Origin: Arachis hypogaea | Lineage: Eukaryota; Streptophyta; Magnoliopsida; Fabales; Fabaceae | DNA length: 64,000 nt | Direction of reading: 5' to 3' | Assembly (NCBI RefSeq): GCF_003086295.3 | Contig: NC_092047.1 | Span: 115,007,323 to 115,071,322, forward strand | In this document: positions 23,448 through 38,581 of the stretch, piece after piece | Position numbering within the stretch: position 1 is the first letter of the stretch | Layout: every line of letters starts with the position of its first letter | Notes under the pieces: generated by a model | What the model saw: the letters and a program-made list of their open reading frames with translations, nothing else | Told to the model about the DNA's origin: nothing | Databases searched by the model: none | Made by a program: the position numbers and the translations under genes

Positions 23448-26400
23448 TGATAAAATTGTGAAAGAATAGGAAAAGAAAAAAAAAAGATGAAGACATTTTT
23501 ATTAATTGTTAATTGATTGAATTGTGAATGTAAAACTAAATATATATAGAGTATTGTTTATGAAAGATAAAAATAAAAATAAGATAAAATAAGAAGATAA
23601 CATAAAGATGAGATAAGATAATAAAGACTAAAATTGTAACTGAATTTATGTATTTTGTTGGGTTGAATTTGTGGACCGTGAGACTTCTTTATTGTTGTCA
23701 TTGGATAAGGTGGAAGGATGGTTTAATACGCCCTCGCAAGGTGGAGGGTGAAAGATGCCAAGAACACCAAGTTTATTGAGATTAAGATGGAAGGGTTGAG
23801 AAGATAAAGGTTTGGTGAAGATGTCAGCTAGTTGTCCAGAAGAGGGAATAGGGAAAAATTTCATCACTCTTACTTGAACTTTTTGTCGAACCAAGTGACA
23901 ATCAACTTCTAAATGTTTAGTTCGTTCATGAAAACTGGGTTAGCAGCAATATGAAGAGCACTCTGATTATCACAATATAAAACTGGTGGGCGGATAGGAG
24001 AGATGCGTAAAAATTGCAACACATTTAGTATCCATTGAAGTTTACAAGTTGTGTTGGTAAGTGCACGATATTCTACTTCAGTGGATGAGCGGACAACGAT
24101 GGTTTGTTTCTTAGTCTTCCAAGAGACTAAAGAACTGCCTAAGAAGAAACAATAGCCTGTTAAAGATCGCTGAGTGTCAGGACATCTGCCCCAATCAGAG
24201 TTACTGAAGCCGAGAAGCTGAATTTCTGATTCTCTTGAAAAAAAGGTCCTTTGCTAAAGCTGATTTTCAGATATCGTAACACATGCTTAGCATCTTGAAA
24301 ATGAAATTCAATAGGAGATACCATAAATTAACTTAATTGTTGAGTGGCGTACATAATGTCTGGTCGAGTAGTGGTGAGATAGATAAGACGCCCAACCAAA
24401 CAGCGATATACAAAAGGGTCAGATAGTAGGAAACTTTTGTCTTAATATAGTCTTGGGGTACTATCCATTGGAACAGAGGCATGTTTAGCACCTAATAAAC
24501 CAGAATCCTCCAAAGATCAAGATAATATTTTCTTTGATATAAACAAATTTTCTTCGCTGATTGAGCAACTTCAATACCCAAAAAATATTTTAATGGACCC
24601 AAATCTTTAATTCGAAAGTGTTGGTGCAAAATAAACTTAAAGACAGCAAGTTCAGAAATGGAATTACCAATGAGAACAATATCTTGACTAGAAGGATAGA
24701 AATTTGAGTACTAATGAATTTAACAAATAGACTATAATCAGCTAAGGTCTGCTGATATCCATGAGATAGTAAAAGATGAAAAAGTTTGCCATACCACATA
24801 CGACTAGATTATTGTAAACTATACAGTGACTTCAGTAGCTTGCAGCATTGATTCAGTCAAGGAGATGTAAACTCGGGTGGCAGAGTCATATAAACATCCT
24901 CAGAAAGATCCGTATCTAAGAAAGCGTTATTGACATCCAACTGATATATGGGACAATACTTCATAGAGGCCAATGCCAGAAGTAATCTGATGGTGGCAAG
25001 CTTGACAACAGTGGAGAAGGTTTCCTAGAAATCAACACCTTCAGTCTGAGTAAACCCTTTAGCCACAAGGCGTGCTTTATATTGATCAACTGAACCATCA
25101 GGCTTGCATTTGATGCGATAGACCCATTTACAGCCAACCGGCTTAACGCCAGCAGGGCAATCAACTAGATGCCAAGTTTTGTTCGACTCAAGAGCATCCA
25201 ACTCATCTTTCATAGCACTACGTCAATTAGGGTGTTGATCAGTGTCCTTAAAATACTTTGGCTCAACATCAGAATGTAAAAATAAAAGAAACTTATGATG
25301 AGAAGATGAAAGAGAAGAAAAAGACATAATTGAAGATAGAAGATAATGACACTTTGATGGAGAGAGATTTATGGAGGTAAGAGAGGAATTACACAAGTAA
25401 TCAAAGAGATATGCTGGAGGTCGGTGAGGTCAGTCGGAATGATGAGGATGGGGTTGGTCAGGTAACGAGAAAGGTGACGTGGGATGAAGAGGTAATGGTG
25501 GGATAGTGTCTATTGCCGAAAGAGGGGAGGTTGTATGACTTGAAATAGATTCGGGGGTCATGGGTTCAAGTTGGTTAGGACACGGCAGTGAGAAAGAAAG
25601 AGGGGTTGTTGGAAAAGAGAAAGAATTTGATGGAAGTAATGGATATGGGTGTGGATATGGGTGAGGGGTCCAACTGGAAGACTAATTGAATCTTATTTTT
25701 TAGAAGGTGTGTTTGGCAATGTTGGGTTGAGTGTATGGAATCGGACATTTTTTGTGACTAAGGGCAAGATCATTTCATAAAAAATTACATTTCTAGAAAT
25801 CTCAATTCTTTTATCTTCTAAAACATAAACAATATATCCTTTAAAACCATGTTGAAAATCAATAAACACAACCTTTTTGGCTTTTGGATCAAATTTTGAT
25901 CTGTTTGCCATTAGGGTAGAAACAAAACATAAGCATCCAAAAATTTTAAGGTCATGATAATTTGGTGGATAATTAAATAAAATTTTAAATGGTGTTTTAA
26001 AATTAATTGCAGATGATGGAACTCTGTTAAGTAATTAAATAAACAGCATGTTTAACAGTATAAGACAAAAAAGATGATGGTAAATTAGATTGAAACATAA
26101 GAGCACGAGTTATATTCAAAATATGTTGATACTTGCGTTATACCCTTTCATTTTGTTGAAGAGTTTCAACACAACTACGTTGATGAATAATGTCTTTTGA
26201 AGCATAAAAATCATGTAAAATGAATTCTGCTCCATTATCGAAACGAATAGCTTTGACTTTAGAGTTGAATTGTGTTTCAACTAAAGTAATAAAATTTTTT
26301 ACATGATTTTGCACTTCTCCTTTTGATTTTAATAAAATAACCCATGTAAAGCGACTAAAAGCATTAACAATCGTAAAAAAAAAATTTATGATTATATATA

Positions 26401-27564
26401 GAAGTTTGTCGAAACAAACCCAAATATCAAAATGTAATAAATCAAAACTTGCATTGGCTTTGTTAAAACTTTGAGAAAATAAAAGTTTCTTTTGCTCAAA
26501 AAGATGACAAACGTCACAAGTCTCATCATGATGCATAGAGATAAAAGAAAAATGTTTATATAAATGATTAAGTCTTTGTTTAGAAAGGTGTTCTAAACGA
26601 AATGCCATATATTTGAAGGTGTAATGGGTGGGGATTGGATGGAATTATGGAATGTGTAGTGGATGAATTTTTATTGAAATTGGGTTCAAGGAGATACAAT
26701 CCCTCTCTCATTCTGCCCAAATCAATCGTCCCCAAATTGTTGCTCTGTAGAGTGCAAGAAGAAGATGAAAAAGTGAGTTCACATTCAAGTGGTAAAGTAA
26801 TTTTTGAGATGGAGATAAAATTAAAGTTAAAATGAGGTAAATAAAGAATATCATGAAGAACCAAAGATGGTGAAAATTGAACAATGCCTTTATAAGAAAC
26901 AGTAATTTGAGAACCATTTAGTAAATGAACAATAATAGGAAAATTTTGTGTGTAAGAAAGGAACCAAGAAAAATTTGATACAATGTGATATGTGGCACCA
27001 GAATCAATGATTCAAGTGTTCAAGAATGAATCTGGATTTGAAAAATTGTTAACAATAAAAAAAGTACTCAAAGAACAAAGATAATGAATAGTTAAACTTG
27101 ACAAAAAACCAAGTTGGTTTGAATGACGAATTTTTTTATTGGAAGAAAGTGTCATAAAAGAAGAGCGTTGGGCTGACGAGAGGTCTAAAAGAGGCTCCTG
27201 ATGAAGTTGCTGGTGTGCCATTTCTCCTTGACCTAGGACAGAGTAGAGAAGCAACTCAGCAATCGAAGAAGATCTGAATTGGTTGGTTTATTCATAGATG
27301 TCAACAGAGTTTAAGAGGAGCTCTGATACCATGATAAAATTGTGAAAGAATAGGAAAAGAAAAGAAAAGATAAAATTTTTATTGATTGTTGATTTATTAA
27401 ATTGTGAAGATAAAACTAAATATATATAGAGCATTGTCTACGAAAGATAAAAATAAAGATAAGATAAGATAATAACTGAATTTATGTATTTTGTTAAGTT
27501 GAATTTGTGGACCGTAAGACTTCTTTATTATTGTAATGGGTTAAGGTGATAGAATGATTTAATA
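23448..27564 (-). mobile_element. Decayed Ty1/copia retrotransposon, lacking gag
   Basis: The two LTRs (23448-23728 and 27332-27564) begin TGATAAAATTGTGAAAG and end TTTAATA on the + strand. The primer-binding site TGGTATCAGAGC is at 27331-27320 on the - strand, so the element reads right to left. The LTRs differ by many substitutions and indels and no matching 5-bp target duplication was found, so the copy is old. Only about 300 bp separate the primer site from the protease motif, so nearly all of gag is missing. Its LTR and primer site match the small element at 10826-12198. Confidence 0.85.
23640..27230 (-). pseudogene. Copia pol remnant (protease, integrase, RT, RNase H)
   Basis: Read on the - strand in order. 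A protease motif IIDSGATYHI is at about 27010. A gag-pre-integrase and integrase segment (26138-26860) follows, including an FDNGAEF motif at about 26235. A reverse transcriptase start, GCKWVYRIK...YKARLVAKGFTQ, is at about 25040-25150. RNase H has SSTEVEYRAL at about 24070-24100 and the end motif ADIFTKPL at about 23815. The domains are in copia order (integrase before RT). Stops and frame changes are frequent. Where the RT active site YVDD is expected (about 24661-24699) the sequence reads SSQDIVLIGN, so the catalytic motif is lost. This is a dead copy. Confidence 0.85.
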
Positions 27565-29853
27565 GTTATCTTTTTAAACCCATAGTGACAATTTTAGTAT
27601 TATAGGATCATAATTTTGTCTAATCTACTCTCTATACGTAATATATGAAAATATTTTTTATTATAAAAAATTTGTTAAACCTATTTTCTTAATAACCTAC
27701 ATGATCTATTACAAAATATATAAGTGTAAAAAGGCAAATAAGTTCAAGTCAACCAAACAATAAAGTTGGATAAAAAAGAAACGAGTTTGATTAGGAAGTT
27801 TGTGTTTGTTGTATTCATGTGTGTGATATTCCCCTTACTTTGCTATATAGATAGATGGCCATATTTATACACAACTACTAGCACTTATCATCAGTGCTTA
27901 TATCAAGAATTACACCAAAACTGTTAACTAATTATATTGAGAAATGTAACCAACTAACTAATACCTTCTTAATAATTCTTAGTCATTTGAATTATAACTC
28001 ATTCACTACTTATATATCATGTTTAATACATATATATTAAGTGAAATTGATTATATTAATTTATTAGTACATCTATATATATTTTCATGATCTATAATCC
28101 AAAAAGCACAAATGATAGTAATTAATTATTGATATTATCAAATAAGCTGTTATTAAGGAACATTTCCAACCTCATATACAAGGTAATAATTGATTAAGAA
28201 AATTACTTGGGGAATAATTAAAAGGTCTTAATAAGTATCACACCAAACAATTGTGTTTATAATGAAAACAAAAATCAAATTCACACCTTGATGTTGACTA
28301 GAATTCTAGGCATGATTATGGGATATACATGTGGCCTCTCCTTATCAAAAGAAATTTGTGTTGATTTCACAATTCTCATTGATTGTGGTCATGGATATCG
28401 CAGTAAAGTAAAAAAGTATTGACAAAAAAAAAAAAAAAATTAATGATGGTCACTACATTATTATAAACTCTAATAATCCTTCTCATCTTTTTCAAACTTT
28501 ATAAGCTTATTTGTAATTTCATTCAAGTTGATTAATGATTAATAATCAGTCAATGATACCTAATGTTGTTAAAGATTCTCTCCTGAGTGGGACTCCATAT
28601 ATATATAATAGTCAATGATATTCAACACTTATATATACATCTTATATATATTATGTAGGCTCATAACAATGTGGCACCTTTTTTTTTATTATATATTTTT
28701 CATTCTCTCTCTATTTTGTGTGTGTTTGGAGGGTCAACAAAAGTTAGCTCAGCTGCACCTCCTGTTTGATGGCATGCTCACAAGAATCACCCTTAATTTT
28801 GTTGGTTTCTTAATGATGTATAAAAAATATATAAAATAATAAATCTACAGTTTTTTTTAATGATGAAAACAAAATTGTTGAATAAAACTAATAGCAATAT
28901 CAAATTTAATTTATATAATGAAAAACAAACTTGCCCAATATAATAATTAGGCATTTTTACATAAAAAAAGTATTTGAAAAATAATAAAAAAAATCTAAAA
29001 GTAGTTCAAACAAAATTTCCTTACTTTGTATTTATTACTTACTATTAAAATAATTAAATATATATTAAATAAGATAATTTTAGAGTATTATATTCCTAAT
29101 ATTATTTTTTTACATCCTAAAAAGTCAAACTACTATATATATATTTATGATCACCTTATGCCTATAAAAACAAATTGGAGTTTACTACTATATAGTAATT
29201 GTATTATTAATATTAATTTTGTAAATTGTGCGTATAAGGTTATAAGGTAATGGTATGTTAAATGTGAAATGGGAGATGAGATCAAAAGCAATAGAGAAAG
29301 GAGATAACGACAGAGAAAAGAAAAATAAATAAGAGTTTAAAATAAACTTTAATTATATAATGATAAGAAAGGGACCGTTCCACTAATGGAAAGCCCCATT
29401 GACGTAACCATATTAGAATATAAACTATTCTATATGAGAGATTGAGAAAGACACTGTATAATAATAATAATAACAATAATAATAATAATAATATCCTAAT
29501 CAAGTTAGATTACTCTAAATTAATTCTTTTAAATAAATATAAAAAATTTAAATTTTATTTTGTACATGCAGCAATTAATTAATTATCGACAAATTTTTAA
29601 ATGAAATTTCGATCCACGATAAATTAATGATTATCCTATTAAATTAAAAGAGAATATGAAAACTCAAAAAATAATATTTACATGATCCAATATTAAAGTT
29701 AAGCTCAAAATAAATAAGACCCAACCTACAAAATTCAAGAATAATCTAGATTTCTAACAAAAAAAAGTAGTATATATGCCAGATCCTACTTGTATATAGA
29801 ATCTTAATTGTATTAATGTGTATCCCTACAAATTAGTCCTTGAATAGGGGGAT
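27565..29853. other. AT-rich intergenic DNA
   Basis: The first 80 bases continue the repeat block interrupted by the copia element. No gene is seen after that. An old partial SINE relative lies at about 29555-29645 (TTGTACATGCAGCA, then CGATCCACGATAAATTAA). ATA/TAA runs lie at 29458-29493. Confidence 0.45.
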
Positions 29854-29862
29854 CTCAACAAT

Positions 29863-30687
29863 AAGTTAATAGTCAAAATCGTTTCTGAAAGATATTTCGA
29901 TCTTTATTTTAGTCTTTGAAAGACAAAATTAATCGAAATCGTCCCCGAAAGATACATGACTTGGTCACGTTAGTCCTTCCGTCAGTTGGACGATAACATG
30001 TCACGTTAAGTGTCACGTGGCATGATGACGTGGTGGATTAATGTCACGTGTCACAAGATGATTAGTTGACGTGTCAGATCAGTGACATCTGGCACACCAC
30101 GTATCAATTGACATGATGTAAAAAAGCTATTTATAGTCAAAATAATTCTTGAAAGTTCAGACGTAAGTCATTTTCATTTCTAAAATTTTAAAAATTAATC
30201 AAATTAGTCCTTATATAATTTTTTTAATTTTTTCTTCATAATATTAAATTTGAAATATTTTTTGATACTACTAATTTTAATAAAAATGTAATTGACAAAC
30301 AAAAAATTAGTAATCGTATATTTTCTTCTTAAATTTTTTTTCAATAAAATTATCTCTCTTTTAATTCTTCTCAAAATCTCTCTTATTCTTTTCTATTTTA
30401 AAACATTTTCTTACATTATTACATTTTGCTGGAATATATATATATATATACTCAAAATTAAAATGTATGTATTTGTTAACCTAAACAAAGTTATATGCTC
30501 AAAATCAAAATTTATGTATGTTAACCTAAACAAATTTATACCACTATTTTTTTACTACATCTTTTTTTTCATTATGGTATTACTTACATATAAGATGTAA
30601 TGATAGTTATATTAAAAGTCAAAATTCAAGAAGATCTATAAATTTTGCTTCAATTTCAAACTTTACAAAATATTAAAAATTTGTTGC

Positions 30688-30729
<42 letters not shown>

Positions 30730-31530
30730 GCTAAACGAATTATTTCTTAAGCGTACTACATGCAAAGATCATAATAAATTTTTGTGTGTTTCATATGTTT
30801 GAGATAGATTATATAATTTTTCTTTTAATATCATTACCATTACATTCTATATGTAAGTAATACCGTAATGAAAAAAAAAGATGTAGTAGAAAAAAAATAG
30901 TGGTATAACTTTGTTTAAATTAACATACATAAATTTTGATTTTGAGCATATAACTTTATTTATGTTAACAAATACATACATTTTAATATATATTCCAGCA
31001 AAATGTAATAATGTAAGAAAAAAGTTTTAGAATAGAAAAGAATACGAGAGATTTTGAGAAGAATTAAAGGAGAAAGATAATTTTATTGGAAAGATTTTTA
31101 AGAAAAGATACAATTACTAATTTTTTATTTGTCAATTACATTTCTATTAAAATTAATAGTATCAAAAAATATTTTATATTTAATATTATCAAGAAAAATA
31201 AAAAAAATTATATAAGGACTAATTTGATTAATTTTTAAAATTTTAGGGATGAAAATGACTTACGTCTGAACTTTCAAAGACTATTTGATTATAAATAACT
31301 TTTTTACATGTCAACTGACACATCAACCAATCATCTTGTGACACGTGGCATTAACCCACCACGTCATTATGACACGTGACACTTAACGTGACACGTCATC
31401 ATCTAACTGACAAAAGGACTAACGTGACCAAGTCGTGTATCTTTCGAGGACGATTTCGATTAATTTTGTCTTTTAAGGACCAAAATGGAGATCGAGATAT
31501 CTTTCAAGAACGATTTTGACTATTAACTCT
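29863..31530. mobile_element. Foldback (giant hairpin) Mutator-type non-autonomous element, 1668 bp
   Basis: The two halves are long inverted repeats: about 29863-30615 against about 30830-31530. An AT-rich centre contains a TTA microsatellite (30691-30725). Ends are AAGTTAATAGTCAAAATCG and CGATTTTGACTATTAACTCT, and a perfect 9-bp duplication CTCAACAAT flanks them (29854-29862, 31531-31539). The 9-bp duplication and long inverted repeats point to the Mutator superfamily. No ORF with a known domain lies inside. Each arm carries a cluster of ACGT-core motifs (see findings). A transcript through it would fold into a long double strand. Confidence 0.85.
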
Positions 31531-31539
31531 CTCAACAAT

Positions 31540-34488
<2,949 letters not shown>

Positions 34489-34651
34489 ATGTTATTTGTA
34501 TATTAAAATCAGTCACTAAAATGAGTTATTAATATATTTATGTATAAATATATATGTAGTTTAGTTTATTTTTAATATATATTTATATTCTAATATATAT
34601 TTTATACTGATGTCTGACTTTGATAGCTGATTTTATTGGATATGTAACATT
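34489..34651. mobile_element. AT-rich MITE
   Basis: Ends AATGTTA...AAAATCAG and CTGATTTTATT...GTAACATT form imperfect inverted repeats around an AT-rich core with TAAATATATATG. A partial relative (CTAAAATCAGTCACTAA and the same core) lies at about 37277-37395. A target duplication could not be fixed in the AT-rich flanks. Confidence 0.5.
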
Positions 34652-36148
34652 ACTCTTCTAAAAATGAAAACATTAAATACATGTATATATTAAAATTTAA
34701 TTCTGATACATGATTAGTGTAAAACAGTTTTATACGTGTATATCTAATCATATAATATCACATCATTAAAAATAATAACTAATTTTAATTTTTTGTTGAT
34801 CTCGTAAATAATCATTTAAAAAAATAAATGTGATTGTATAACTGTATAAAGTATTTTATATTATAAATGCATTAAAATTAAACTCGTCTATGTTAATGGT
34901 AAAACAAATGCAACTCGACAAAACAAAATTGTTGTGTTTTTTTTATTCCCATGTTATCACTCAGTTTCACAGACCAAAAACTAATCTATGTTAGATATGA
35001 GTTTCATTTAGGAGTTTGTCTCCGTATTTATTATTATTTTAAAACAAATATGAATATAAGCATTTGATTACAGTAATTAGTTTATCTTTTAGAAAAGATT
35101 AGAATTATGTGGACATATATAGTTGGATGATTAATCAATATACATTTATTACCGATATAGCGAACATATTCTTTATGATCATTCATCTCACCACATATTC
35201 TTTATGAGGATTAGTTGTACCTCAAAAAATAGCTGGATAAGTTGAAAAAACCATACCTTAGGGTAATTTGTTGGGTATATATCAAATCACATTACATATA
35301 TGTCTCGCAATCGAAGAATTATTCTCATAAAAAGAACCATAGATAATATTATATAAATGGAAGTGTTTTAATTGGATTAAAACGTTATTTTTTTAACGTT
35401 TTGTTATTTATTTTTCGTTATTTGAAAAATGCAATTTTAATGAGAAACAAAAAACTTAAGGAAATTAATTAATTAATTACTACGCTACTTATTATTTATT
35501 ATTATTATTATCTCACAAATTAAATTTTCAATTAAAGTAATGTAATTAATAAGATTCGTAAGGAAATTATTTGAAAAATGAAGTTACATTTTTTCATTTT
35601 ATATCATATTTTGTTTACAATAATGTGGACAGAGAAAAAAAATAAGTATATTATGTTTGCACTGCAAATAATAAGACAAGTAATGTAACATTTTCAATTT
35701 TTCATTGCATTTTGGATTGGATATGTTTATCCAAATTTAGAAAAATTAATAATTTAAAATTTGAATAAAATATAATTTATATTTCAAATTTTTTAAAATT
35801 TATATTGGATATAATTTAAACAAATCCGATCAAAATTGATAATAGTTTAAATAAAATTAATTAAAAAATAAATTCAAATTGATCCGGTATAAAATATAAT
35901 AGTTTAAATTATATCTACTATTTAATTTTGTATTGTTTATACCGTAAAAGATAAATAATAACCTCCGTTAGTTTGTTATTTACTTTTTCTTCAAACAATA
36001 TACTTAAAAATACTTTTATGCTCTTATATTATTTGTATACAAGATAGATAAGAATTTTACATTATTACTTATCTTACGTGATATGAAATACAAAAATGTA
36101 ATTTTTTTAAATATACGTATAAATTTATTATTTATTTATTTATTTATT
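34652..36148. other. AT-rich intergenic DNA
   Basis: Nothing beyond AT-rich spacer is seen. Confidence 0.5.
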
Positions 36149-36226
36149 TTTTTTACCAAAGATAGGAGACTCGAACCCGCAACCTCTTAATTGAATATAG
36201 AGAGACTATGCCATTTGAGTTATAAA
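36149..36226 (-). mobile_element. Minimal tRNA-like SINE, copy 1
   Basis: On the - strand it reads AACTCAAATGGCATAG (A-box-like) and GCGGGTTCGAGTC (B box), then CTTTGGT and a run of A. It shares about 75 bp with copies 2 and 3 but is inverted relative to them. Confidence 0.65.
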
Positions 36227-36279
36227 AATATATTATTTATTTATTTATTTAGAATAATCAAGTTTTATGTCTTATTTAG

Positions 36280-36358
36280 GCCAATGAGTTATAGCTCAAA
36301 TGACATAGACTCCCATACTCAATTGAGAGGTTGCAGGTTCGAGTCATATATCTCTCCA
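36280..36358 (+). mobile_element. Minimal tRNA-like SINE, copy 2
   Basis: It begins CCAATGAGTTATAGCTCAAA and has the B box GCAGGTTCGAGTC. The tail is diverged (ATATATCTCTCC instead of CTTATCTTTGG). Confidence 0.6.
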
Positions 36359-36365
36359 AAATTTT

Positions 36366-36455
36366 AGCCAATGAGTAATAGCTCAAACGGCATAGTCTCT
36401 TCATACTCAATTAAGAGGTTGCGGGTTCAAGTCTCTTATCTTTGGTAAAAAAAAA
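36366..36455 (+). mobile_element. Minimal tRNA-like SINE, copy 3
   Basis: It begins CCAATGAGTAATAGCTCAAA, has the B box GCGGGTTCAAGTC and ends CTTTGG-TAAAAAAAAA. The first seven bases, CCAATGA, pair in six of seven positions with the final TCTTTGG, like a tRNA acceptor stem. There is almost no tRNA-unrelated body. Confidence 0.7.
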
Positions 36456-36817
36456 GAAGACTCCAGAACATTTTTTTGGTTAATTTCAAATTTAAATGGG
36501 ATTTCTTTTATTAACATGAAGTTGGTTTTATCGGTTTTTTTTTTTTCTTCATATGGATCGAGAATATGAATAATTTATTAAGATGCTGGTAATAGTTTAA
36601 ACGTTTAATACACAACCATCATGTATGTTTACAAAAGTAAAATAAGGAATGAAACGCACGCATGGTTTTTAGTCGGCAAAGTGAATTAGTTCTGAAATTC
36701 ATCATGGTCCTAAAAGGAACAAAATATTAAATAATAATAAATAAAAAACATAAATAAAATAAAAAAAAATAAAAAAATAGGTGTGCATGCCGTTGTCTTG
36801 TATGTATGAGATCCAAC

Positions 36818-36853
<36 letters not shown>

Positions 36854-37510
36854 ATATCAAGATTTGAAAAATATGAAAATATATATGGAGAATGAAAGTA
36901 TATAAAGTCCTGTGAACATCAACATCAGACTAATAATTATAATGGAGAGTGAAATGAGTTGTAAATAATGAGTTTGAAAAATTAAATATAACATGTCGGT
37001 AGATATTATTAACAAATTAAAGTTGATGTGTCAACAATAATATTATCTCTATCTATTAGCTGGTTACAGCAGCCTCAATGTATGTTGATAATATATATGA
37101 CTATACCTTATAGCATATTATGCAAGCAAAGCTATTTAATCTTATAGCTGTGACTTTGCTATCCAAAATTATAATATGTTTTCAGCATGTGTGCCGCCAT
37201 GCATTACGCCTCTATCACCATGGATCCTTTGTTGCTTCCTACTCTTCCCTTTCTTTGCATTTTTTCTTTTTTTTAATATTATATATACACTAAAATCAGT
37301 CACTAACATATTTATATATAATTATATTTATAATTTAATTTTTAATATATATTTATATTTTAACATATATTTTATATTGATAGTTAATTTATTGTAAATT
37401 TAAATTTTATTTAAAAATTTTAATTAATAAATTACTGTATATATAAAACAAAATTCAATCTCTTGTGTGAAATTAAATAAGAAAAATTATTAACGGTGGT
37501 ATATATATTT
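36456..37510. other. AT-rich intergenic DNA
   Basis: No gene seen. An ACAT repeat lies at 36819-36845 and a partial MITE related to 34489-34651 at about 37277-37395. Confidence 0.5.
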
Positions 37511-37880
37511 AAGGGTAAAGTATATTTTTTGTCCTTGAAATTTGGTAAAAATTTCAAAAATACTCCTAAGTTTTATTTTGTTTCAATTTTGTCCCAAAAG
37601 TTTTCGATTTGCATCAAATATACTCTCGACGGCTAAATTTTCAAAAAATTTAAGATCAATTTAACAATAATGCATGAAAATTATGCTTGATTTGTTTGTG
37701 TTGAGGGTTGTTTTTATAAAATTGTTGTTAAATTGGTCTTAAATTTTTTGAAAAATTAGCCGTCAGGAGTATATTTGATGCAAATCGAAAACTTTTGGGA
37801 CAAAATTGAAACAAAATAAAACTTAAGGATATTTTTAAAACTTTTATCAAATTTTAGGAACAAAAAATATACTTTACCTT
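37511..37880. mobile_element. MITE of about 370 bp with long inverted arms
   Basis: The left arm GGGTAAAGTATATTTTTTGT and right arm AAAAAATATACTTTACC are inverted. The arms match for well over 100 bp, including GATTTGCATCAAATATACTC against GAGTATATTTGATGCAAATC. TATTTAA occurs directly outside both ends and may be the target duplication. No ORF. Confidence 0.75.
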
Positions 37881-38502
37881 TTATTTAATTAATTTTTAGA
37901 ACTTTTTAATTGTTTGGTTAGAAAAATAAAATATCTAGCATATATTGACCAATTTCATTGTCATTATCGTATTTTATTCATTAAATATTTATTGTGATAT
38001 TTATATAAATCAAAGTTTTATTTTTATTTTTTTCTTTTGATCCTCGACCTTGGGTGTGCAACTTCACGTGTATAGGGGGATAACCATATAAAAATAAGAA
38101 ACCTAAGTCGTTCAAACCATTAAAATAATTGTTGAGAACAACAATCAATACAAAGAGCATGAGCAAACCTATGCTTTATAATTTAAGATATCTCATTAAT
38201 TATATCGAATCGAAGTCTTATACATACTACCATTGAAGATTTATTAAATCAAATTTCGTACCATACAGTAGTAGTAATTTTGTTTATTTATTTAATTTTT
38301 GGGCTAAGGGGACCAAGTGTATTAATTGAGTTAGACGAATTGATGCACCTTTTCTTTTAAGAATTTTTTTTTTAGAAAAATACAAGATTGTTATAAATGT
38401 TTTGATGACATTACATTTCCAAAATGAATAATATATAATATAATATAATGGGAGGTGCCTTAAACAACGGTATTAGAATAAAAAGTCTCCATGGCAATTT
38501 CC

Positions 38503-38581
<79 letters not shown>

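Noticed and set aside
23443..27569. 5-bp target duplication around the copia element
   Set aside because: The flanks ATTGT and GTTAT do not match; the age of the copy or rearrangement may have erased it.
36280..36455. Two tandem tRNA genes
   Set aside because: Poly-A tails, mismatched arms and lack of a convincing anticodon arm fit retrosequences better.
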